Virus record (IMG/VR): IMGVR_UViG_3300046318_000005
Span: 1 to 20,326 of that record
DNA length: 20,326 nt
From: a virus
Reading direction: 5' to 3' (one strand)
The notes under the pieces were generated by a model, which was not told where the DNA came from, made no database searches, and saw only the letters and a program-made list of their open reading frames with translations. Of this stretch, positions 8,009 through 13,096 are shown one piece after another. Position 1 is the first letter of the stretch. Every line of letters starts with the position of its first letter. The position numbers and the translations under genes are program-made.

Positions 8009-8565
8009 TTAATTGTGATGTTATTAGTAAACATCCTGTATAGTTTTTGAGCATCTATAGTAAAAGGATATTCACTATCTGGTTCAAATGCTATTTCATC
8101 TCCTACATTTAGCCCTAGAGCTAGTAGTTCATTGTTTATGTATGCAATAGTTCCTGCTAGAGGCTCCTCCTTACAGTTCTTTTTAATTACAGAGTCCTTA
8201 GATTCTATAGGCTTAATAAAGCAGTACTTTGAGTGTGCCTTCCATACATCGTTATGGTTATACATAAAAAACTGCTCCTGATCAACAAAGAATAAGTCGT
8301 CCTTAAAGTAGCTTGCGCCGCTCTTCTGTCTACCCTTCATGTCGTAGTAAAACTTAAACACGTTGTGGTGAACAAGTAAAATATCTCCAGGAGTAATCTC
8401 TCCGTCATAACCTATTGGAGTCTCGACAACCTCAGCGTACCTATTAGATACTGTATGGTCTTCCTGAGACACGCTTGTTATAATGTCAAGTCCACCTACC
8501 TCTTTAATATTATCGTATCGCCTACCGTTTAACGGTCTAACAATAAATAGACTTGGAGATTTCAT
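7999..8565 (-). CDS. Protein with two GroES-like segments (co-chaperonin-like)
   Basis: This 188-residue protein resembles the GroES/Hsp10 co-chaperonin fold twice. The first half (about 7-105) has VRPLNGRRYDN followed by GGLDIITS, a charged loop where GroES has its mobile loop, then RYAEVVETP, a GEITPGDILLVHHNV strand pair and FFVDQEQFFMY. These match in order the GroES RPLxDRV, GEVLAVG, VGDIVIF and E(V/I)LIM blocks. The second half (about 113-188) has FIKPI, AGTIAYI, LNVGDEIAFEPDSEYPFTIDAQKLYRMF. It overlaps the next gene by 10 bases and the previous gene by one. A role in folding virion proteins, or a structural barrel unrelated to chaperonins, are both possible. The similarity is from pattern reading only; no lipobox or membrane segment is seen. 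Confidence 0.5.
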   Translation of the reverse strand: MKSPSLFIVRPLNGRRYDNIKEVGGLDIITSVSQEDHTVSNRYAEVVETPIGYDGEITPGDILLVHHNVFKFYYDMKGRQKSGASYFKDDLFFVDQEQFFMYNHNDVWKAHSKYCFIKPIESKDSVIKKNCKEEPLAGTIAYINNELLALGLNVGDEIAFEPDSEYPFTIDAQKLYRMFTNNITIKWN

Positions 8566-8792
8566 TAGAAGTTGATGTTATACTCTATAGATATTGGCAT
8601 GTTAGAATTAAACTCCTTCCAAAGAAATACTTCGTCTTCCTTCTCTATCCAGATCTTTATTCCTCCTGTGCTATCGTCTAGTCGTATGTGATGTATTGTG
8701 TGGGAATTATTCAATACAAGCTGACCTACAATGTAATGCATACCATTACTCTTGTAGTCAGCCCCTATTGTTATTTTTCTAATGTCGAACAT
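8565..8792 (-). CDS. Small conserved-looking protein of unknown function
   Basis: A 75-residue protein that I do not recognise by function. It is rich in predicted beta strands, with repeated alternating hydrophobic segments (MHYIVGQLVLN, IHHIRLDD, GIKIWIEKEDEVFLWKEF, ISIEYNINF). It is translationally coupled on both sides: TAATG overlaps join it to the upstream coiled-coil gene and to the downstream GroES-like gene. Its position inside the packaging operon suggests a head or packaging accessory role, but nothing in the sequence shows this directly. Confidence 0.7.
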   Translation of the reverse strand: MFDIRKITIGADYKSNGMHYIVGQLVLNNSHTIHHIRLDDSTGGIKIWIEKEDEVFLWKEFNSNMPISIEYNINF

Positions 8793-9055
8793 TATGCCTG
8801 AGCTTCACCTTCAGAGATCTCCCCTGTGTTAATGTTTATAGAGATATTTTCTCCGTAGATCCCAGCTAGTTCCTTCTTAAGTTCATCTTGTTTGATTAAC
8901 TTTTCGTTAACCTGTCTCAAAACGTCAGACTTCTTGAATTCGTACTCTGTTGTTAGTTGACCCAATGCCTCATTAGCACTTTTAAAGAATGACTCAAGTT
9001 CTTGTAACTTCTTTAATTCTTTTTCTTCGATTGATTTTACTTCTACTTTTTTCAT
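8792..9055 (-). CDS. Small coiled-coil protein, first gene of the packaging operon
   Basis: This 87-residue protein is almost entirely a charged helix up to about residue 68, with heptad-like spacing (KSIEEKELKKLQELESFFKS and later VNEKLIKQDELKKELAGIYG), followed by a short beta-like and acidic tail (ISININTGEISEGEAQA). It probably oligomerises. It is the first gene after a candidate promoter at 9074-9081 and is joined by a TAATG overlap to the next gene. I do not recognise a specific family and assign no function. Confidence 0.7.
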   Translation of the reverse strand: MKKVEVKSIEEKELKKLQELESFFKSANEALGQLTTEYEFKKSDVLRQVNEKLIKQDELKKELAGIYGENISININTGEISEGEAQA

Positions 9056-9073
9056 TTTGATTTAATTTATTGG

Positions 9074-9081
9074 CAAATATA
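9074..9081 (-). promoter_or_regulatory. Candidate Bacteroidota promoter for the packaging operon
   Basis: The minus strand reads TATATTTG here, a full match to the -7 consensus TAnnTTTG, 18 bases upstream of the ATG at 9055. At the -33 distance I see ATCG rather than TTTG, so only the -7 element is well supported. It would drive the chain of overlapping genes from the coiled-coil protein to TerL and the portal. Confidence 0.5.
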
Positions 9082-9092
9082 CAAATTATTTA

Positions 9093-9356
9093 TTAATGTA
9101 CGATTTTTAGAGCGTCTCCGGTTCTATAAACCTTACCAACTGCTAACCCTGCTGCTACTGCTGCTGAATTATTAGCGTACTCTACTACTCCTGTGAATGA
9201 AGGTGTATTCATTATAAGTAAGTTCTGCTGTAAGAAGCTTATAACATCTGCGAACGTAAAGTTCTTTGTCTCTAAGCTATTCTCCGCATCTGTTCCTACT
9301 AACTTGTCGTCAACTGTTATTTCAGTATCGTCTGGATATTGGCTAATCTTTGTCAT
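9093..9356 (-). CDS. Small fibre-type protein with MTKIS N-terminal module
   Basis: This 87-residue protein starts with MTKISQYPDDTEITVDDKLVGTDA and TKNFTFADVISFL. The same module opens the much larger protein at 16829-17542 (MTKIS-Y, IT, DK, G-DA, TKNFT), so these two are N-terminal paralogues. The end (AAVAAGLAVGKVYRTGDALKIVH) is a motif I associate with small tail or appendage proteins of Bacteroidota phages, where it is often the end of a fibre. No signal peptide or membrane segment is seen. It is probably a short fibre or a virion attachment adaptor, separated by two bases from the 107-residue gene upstream. Confidence 0.65.
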   Translation of the reverse strand: MTKISQYPDDTEITVDDKLVGTDAENSLETKNFTFADVISFLQQNLLIMNTPSFTGVVEYANNSAAVAAGLAVGKVYRTGDALKIVH

Positions 9357-9358
9357 AA

Positions 9359-9682
9359 TTATTCAGCTATTACTTCTTCTACAATAGGTGTTGGTTCTGG
9401 TGTTGGTTCTGGTGGAACAGGTGGAACGTATTCTCCTGTAATAACAAGATTAAGTTGTTCAGCAACCCAATCGTAAGCGTATTCATTTGTTTGCCATCCT
9501 TGATATGCTTCGTCCGACATTGTTAAATTTCCTTGAGCAAGTTGTTGTTGAGCGTCACTCAAAATAGAATAATAAAATGTACCTGAATTGATTAAATTGT
9601 CATTAATACAATAAGAATTTAAAATACTTCCTTTGTCTTGAGTTCCATTTACCCAAATAAAAATAGGTTCAATTGTTTTCAT
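9359..9682 (-). CDS. Small phage protein with MKTIE N-terminus and Pro-rich tail
   Basis: This 107-residue protein lies between a homing endonuclease gene and the short fibre-type gene. It begins MKTIEPIFIWVNGTQDKG, followed by a beta-rich segment (GTFYYSILSDAQQQLAQGNLTM), a Trp-containing motif (YQGWQTNEYAYDWVAEQLNL) and a Pro/Glu/Thr-rich C-terminus (VPPVPPEPTPEPTPIVEE). I associate this type with small virion-associated proteins near fibre genes in Flavobacterium phages; the function is unknown. The first 15 bases of coding sequence are repeated exactly at 10326-10340, where a 19-codon fragment of the same kind of gene lies upstream of the endonuclease. The gene therefore appears either duplicated or rebuilt when the endonuclease inserted. 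Confidence 0.7.
   Translation of the reverse strand: MKTIEPIFIWVNGTQDKGSILNSYCINDNLINSGTFYYSILSDAQQQLAQGNLTMSDEAYQGWQTNEYAYDWVAEQLNLVITGEYVPPVPPEPTPEPTPIVEEVIAE
9387..9428. repeat. Short tandem repeats encoding a Pro-Glu-Thr hinge
   Basis: On the plus strand there are two perfect copies of the 12-base unit GGTGTTGGTTCT (9387-9398 and 9399-9410), followed by two near-identical 9-base units GGTGGAACA/G (9411-9428). All units are multiples of three, so copy-number changes would lengthen or shorten the Pro-rich tail of the 107-residue protein without a frameshift. Confidence 0.75.
9668..9682. repeat. Direct repeat (15 bp), copy at start of the 107-residue gene
   Basis: An exact 15-base match, in the same orientation, to 10326-10340. 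On the minus strand both copies are ATGAAAACAATTGAA, encoding MKTIE. The two copies bracket the homing endonuclease gene at 9694-10284. Confidence 0.7.
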
Positions 9683-9693
9683 AGTTGTTTTTT

Positions 9694-10284
9694 TTAAGCG
9701 TAAATATAAATAGTTTTATTTTTTCTTGTTCCAGACAAATATCTTGCCATATTTCTGTGATTTAAATTGTATAAATCAGTTAATTCTTTTAAGCAGTTGT
9801 AAAAAACTCCTGTTTGAGTATCTAATACAATTTTAGCTTTTTTTGATTTATCTCCTTTTTGAGCTTCAGACATTTTTTTTCTTGATTCAATAGATGCTTT
9901 TCTTCCGTAATTTGGATGATCCTTACCTTTTTTGTAACTAGAAGCTCTTAATATTTTAATTCTTTCAATTGTCTCTTTAGAATATTTATATCCTTTTGAA
10001 CTTACTGCGTTTTTATTGAGATTACAACATTTTTCATCATCAAAAAATAAATCTAAATAATGTTGTTCTCTAGAATCCAAATCTTCGTACGAACATTCTT
10101 CTAATATTTCAAATAACGGCATACCATGCTTATTATATACATTTTGAATAAATCCGCTTTTATTTTTATTTTTAAGCATTAAGTACTTGTGTCTATTAAA
10201 ACGATTTTGAATGTCAATAGACTGACCTATATAAAAATATCCAGATTCTTCCCATTTCAATTTGTATATACCTAACTTTTTCAT
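9694..10284 (-). CDS. GIY-YIG homing endonuclease inside the fibre block
   Basis: This 196-residue protein has a GIY-YIG nuclease domain (about 1-95): GIY at 5-7, YIG at 18-20, the conserved Arg at 28, and the catalytic Glu at about 73 (SREQHYLDLF). It is followed by a NUMOD3-like DNA-binding segment (GRKASIESRKKMSEAQKG) and a C-terminal NUMOD1-like module ending in KNKTIYIYA. It is a paralogue of the protein at 2337-3035, sharing the KAKI-L-TQTG segment and the C-terminal ending. Its ATG overlaps the stop of a 19-codon open frame upstream (ATGA), so it may be translated by coupling to that remnant. It is free-standing with no room for an intron. It is selfish and not part of the virion. Confidence 0.88.
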   Translation of the reverse strand: MKKLGIYKLKWEESGYFYIGQSIDIQNRFNRHKYLMLKNKNKSGFIQNVYNKHGMPLFEILEECSYEDLDSREQHYLDLFFDDEKCCNLNKNAVSSKGYKYSKETIERIKILRASSYKKGKDHPNYGRKASIESRKKMSEAQKGDKSKKAKIVLDTQTGVFYNCLKELTDLYNLNHRNMARYLSGTRKNKTIYIYA

Positions 10285-10340
10285 ACTGCTTCTTGTACTG
10301 TTCCGTTATCCCAAATGGATACTGCTTCAATTGTTTTCAT
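10281..10340 (-). pseudogene. 5' remnant of an MKTIE-type gene cut short at the endonuclease
   Basis: A 19-codon frame, MKTIEAVSIWDNGTVQEAV then TGA, aligns with the start of the 107-residue protein downstream (MKTIE, then IW, then NGT at the same spacing). Normal members of this type continue for about 80-110 residues, so this is a fragment. Its stop overlaps the endonuclease ATG. It is either the broken end of a gene that the endonuclease invaded or a reduced copy kept as a leader for coupled translation. Confidence 0.65.
10326..10340. repeat. Direct repeat (15 bp), copy upstream of the endonuclease
   Basis: Exact partner of 9668-9682, covering the first five codons of the truncated MKTIE frame. 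With its partner it brackets the endonuclease gene and the remnant. Confidence 0.7.
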
Positions 10341-10373
10341 GTTTATTTATTTATTTGTTGTTTATTATTTGTT

Positions 10374-11750
10374 TTAGAATAACAGGTTATTTGATATTAC
10401 TTGTATGTGTGCAGCCCAGTTTGTATTACCTGCTATATGAAGTATTCCATTAACTTGTGAAAATGATATTCCGGAGGCAGTATTACTAACTGATATTTGA
10501 GTTGCTTCAAAATTATTTCCATTATACCCACATCTAATCATCCATAACGCAGCTCCCGTGCCATTACCTGCGTCAAATTGTGTTGATATTAAAAGTAGAT
10601 AAGCACCACCGCCACTATAAGCATTTATTGGTAATCCTAATGATTGCGGGGTAGTTTGTAGTGTTATGTCTTTTCTTCTGAAATTTTGACTTTCCATTCT
10701 ACCTGCAACTTGTAATTTCGATCCGCTATCTGTTTGTGTCCCTATTAGCATATTTCCATTTGAAGCAATAGTTACCGTTTCATCGCTGCCCTGTACAAAG
10801 GCTATAGGCGCTGCTGCATTATTACTTAAAACCCTGCTATATATTTTTGTACCTGAACCTGTTGATCCGAAAATTGATCTATATCCATTACCTGTATTGT
10901 CAACGCAAATATAAGTAGACGAACCATCTTGCACATGCAACTTAAATGCCGGTGTAGCCGTTCCAATACCAACAGATCCGCCATTGAAAAAGCTATTACC
11001 AGCAGTGTCTAAAGCTACTTTAGCTGTCCCGGTATCACTTAATTGAAAATATCCCTTTTCATCATCTGGATAACTAGAACCTCTTCCAGATATTAACGCG
11101 AGTCTATTTCCTGTCGGAGTTTGAATTTCCATGCCTTGATTGCTTTGGCCTGATATGCCCTTAATAGTCAACAATCTAGGTGGACTAGACACTCCAATAC
11201 CAACAGCTCCGTTAGCATCAATCCTCATTACCTCTGTATTGCCATTAATGCCAATCCATCTATGCGTGCCTCCTGCCGAAACCCCGTAACCAATGCTTGA
11301 CGCAGAATAAAATCCAGGGCCCGTATAAGCGGCGGCTTGCACGGATTGCAATATTCTAAATACATTAGATCCACCGCTGCTTAAAGATATATTTCCCGCT
11401 ACATCTAATTTGTTTAGTGGCGATATAGTTCCTATACCAATGTCTCCGGAACTTAATATCTCCATTGCAGCAGTAGATGTACCCATTGCTCTAAGAGAAA
11501 GTCCAGACGAATTTATTACTAACTTTTTATCACCGTAAGTACTATCACTTGAAGACGCAACTAAGTATACTTGTGGAGAATCAGGTTGTAATGATATATT
11601 ACTTCCGTTAACTGCATACTTTGATCTAACACTTCCAACAACATCAAGCTTGTATTGAGAACCAGGAGCGGGTGTTAATCCCATTCCAATAAGTCCGCTT
11701 CCTTCCTTTATAACCTCTGTTAGATTCCCTAAATTTCTATTTAGTCCCAT
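10374..11750 (-). CDS. Tail fibre protein with GIGT-type repeats
   Basis: This 458-residue protein has several copies of the turn motif of trimeric phage fibres: YKLDVVGSV, IGIGTISPLNKLDVAGN, IGVSSPPRLLTIKG, IGTATPAFKLHVQDG, LIGTQTDSGSKLQVAGR. The N-terminus (MGLNRNLGNLTEVIKEGS) is shared in form with the next fibre upstream (MGLTKDLGALPRAITVSS), suggesting a common attachment module. The C-terminal 110 residues are different, beta-rich, with LLLISTQFDAGNGTGAALW and a final AAHIQVISNNLLF, and could form the distal receptor-binding or trimer-cap domain. It lacks the S74 self-cleaving domain of its neighbour. It is probably a host-recognition appendage at the tail or capsid. The start is preceded by AAATAATATG rather than a Shine-Dalgarno site. 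Confidence 0.82.
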   Translation of the reverse strand: MGLNRNLGNLTEVIKEGSGLIGMGLTPAPGSQYKLDVVGSVRSKYAVNGSNISLQPDSPQVYLVASSSDSTYGDKKLVINSSGLSLRAMGTSTAAMEILSSGDIGIGTISPLNKLDVAGNISLSSGGSNVFRILQSVQAAAYTGPGFYSASSIGYGVSAGGTHRWIGINGNTEVMRIDANGAVGIGVSSPPRLLTIKGISGQSNQGMEIQTPTGNRLALISGRGSSYPDDEKGYFQLSDTGTAKVALDTAGNSFFNGGSVGIGTATPAFKLHVQDGSSTYICVDNTGNGYRSIFGSTGSGTKIYSRVLSNNAAAPIAFVQGSDETVTIASNGNMLIGTQTDSGSKLQVAGRMESQNFRRKDITLQTTPQSLGLPINAYSGGGAYLLLISTQFDAGNGTGAALWMIRCGYNGNNFEATQISVSNTASGISFSQVNGILHIAGNTNWAAHIQVISNNLLF

Positions 11751-11757
11751 ATTATTT
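11748..11757 (-). promoter_or_regulatory. A-rich translation start context AAATAATATG
   Basis: The minus strand reads AAATAATATG, with the start codon of the 458-residue fibre as its last three bases. The same ten bases precede the starts at 12795 and 19471. No Shine-Dalgarno site is present, in line with Bacteroidota translation starts. Confidence 0.5.
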
Positions 11758-12795
11758 GTTTTCTAAAGTTTCTAATCTAGCAGTTAACTCTTGTATTGCT
11801 TGAACTAAAATAGGCACTAATTTTGAGTAATCTACACCTTGCATTTGTTCAGCATCTTTTTCACCTGTTACCGCATAAGGCACTACCTCTTGCAATTCGT
11901 GGGCAATTACCCCATACATTCTATCTTCACAAGATTTCCATTTATAGTCATAAGTTTTAATTTTAGATACTAAATCTAACCCTGAGTAATCTTTAAAATC
12001 TTCTTTAAGTCTATAATCAGATGTTGTGTTATAAGTTACACCTGTTGTGCCTGATTGACCAATTGAACCAATAACAGAACTATTTACGTAGAAATTTACA
12101 AAACCTGATCCATTTACATTTGAGGTACTATGATATAACTCTACCACCCCGTTAAAAGAACCAACCCCGGGACTCGCGTAGTTAAATTTACCTGTATTGT
12201 TTGTTGTTGTATCTCCAATAGTTACATTACCACCTGAAGTGATACGCATACGTTCGGTATTGTTGTTTTTAAATAGTATATTGTGAGATGATACAGTTTC
12301 AAAACTTGTATTTCCTGTATTAGAGTCATAACTCAATTTTAAACCTTCATTTGTAGCATCTGGCCTACCTATTAAAATATATGGAATATATCCGTTTGGC
12401 GCTGAAAATCTAGAAACTTCTCCAGAATCTGTCCTTGCCACATGTAGTCTTGCTTGCGGATTAGATTCGCCAATTCCTACGTTGCCAGAAGTATTAATTC
12501 TCATCCATTCACCTGATACAGTACCGTCAACTAACCCGTATCCAAATAAAATACCACCAGCTGATGGCGTGCCTATTCCAGCATTTGCCGCACCATTATG
12601 ATTCATAATGTATCTTAACTGAGATACGCCACTACTGTACCCTCCTAAGTAGGCTATTGAATTAGTAGCCCCAGCACCACCTCCTGTACCAATTTGCAAA
12701 AGAGTACTTGGTCCAGCCGCACCTATTCCAACATTATTAGCACTAGATACTGTTATCGCTCTTGGTAAAGCGCCTAAGTCTTTAGTTAATCCCAT
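11752..12795 (-). CDS. Tail fibre with C-terminal S74 self-cleaving chaperone domain
   Basis: This 347-residue protein has an N-terminal MGL module, fibre repeats (NVGIGAAGPSTLLQIG, NVGIGESNPQARLHVARTD, MRITSGGNVTIGDTTTN), and a C-terminal peptidase S74 / intramolecular chaperone domain. The S74 hallmark SDYRLKED starts at Ser259, with Lys264 as the partner residue, followed by GLDLVSKIKTYDYKW, MYGVIAHELQEVVPYAV and VDYSKLVPILVQAIQEL. In this family the chaperone helps three chains fold into a fibre and then cuts itself off just before the Ser, here leaving a fibre of about 258 residues and releasing about 89. The terminal helix is coiled-coil-like (TARLETLENK). It follows an 88-residue gene in the fibre cluster. 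Confidence 0.92.
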   Translation of the reverse strand: MGLTKDLGALPRAITVSSANNVGIGAAGPSTLLQIGTGGGAGATNSIAYLGGYSSGVSQLRYIMNHNGAANAGIGTPSAGGILFGYGLVDGTVSGEWMRINTSGNVGIGESNPQARLHVARTDSGEVSRFSAPNGYIPYILIGRPDATNEGLKLSYDSNTGNTSFETVSSHNILFKNNNTERMRITSGGNVTIGDTTTNNTGKFNYASPGVGSFNGVVELYHSTSNVNGSGFVNFYVNSSVIGSIGQSGTTGVTYNTTSDYRLKEDFKDYSGLDLVSKIKTYDYKWKSCEDRMYGVIAHELQEVVPYAVTGEKDAEQMQGVDYSKLVPILVQAIQELTARLETLENK

Positions 12796-12802
12796 ATTAT
12801 TT
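12793..12802 (-). promoter_or_regulatory. A-rich translation start context AAATAATATG
   Basis: Same ten-base start context as at 11748-11757, here at the start of the S74 fibre. It is followed by the shared GGG-initial second codon of the MGL module, so sequence identity between the two fibres extends upstream of the coding start. Confidence 0.5.
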
Positions 12803-12811
12803 ATTTTTTAT

Positions 12812-13078
12812 TTATAGAATACTACTAGGCGCGTTATCGGTTTTATGCTTTAACGTTTGTATCCAATTATTTGCGTAAGCGGCATTTACTATTTCTTCTC
12901 TAGACCCAGGTATTGAATGACCCAATTCTAAAATTTTTTCTACTGATAACTTTACAATCTCTTCAATAGCTAGTCTTGCTCTTTCCTTCATTGAATTTTC
13001 AATCCAATCTTTTGGGTTATACGCAATATATTCCATTGCTAATTTTTCAGTATCTGTAAGTGTTACTATATATTCCAT
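12812..13078 (-). CDS. Small helical protein between fibre genes
   Basis: An 88-residue, mainly helical protein: MEYIVTLTDTEKLAMEYIA, then PKDWIENSMKERARLAIEEIVKLSVEKILELG, then a PGSREEIVNAAYANNWIQT segment. I have the impression that this pattern (a short start strand, a WIEN helix, a long EEIV helix) recurs among small proteins near tail-fibre genes of Bacteroidota phages, but I know of no established function. Given its position between two fibre genes, a fibre-assembly factor is one possibility. No signal peptide, metal site or membrane segment is seen. Confidence 0.7.
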   Translation of the reverse strand: MEYIVTLTDTEKLAMEYIAYNPKDWIENSMKERARLAIEEIVKLSVEKILELGHSIPGSREEIVNAAYANNWIQTLKHKTDNAPSSIL

Positions 13079-13096
13079 ATTTTTTATATTTATTTT

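Noticed and set aside
9056-9092. Rho-independent terminator between the fibre block and the packaging operon
   Set aside because: The spacer is AT-rich and has no GC-rich stem with a T-run. It fits a promoter better than a terminator.
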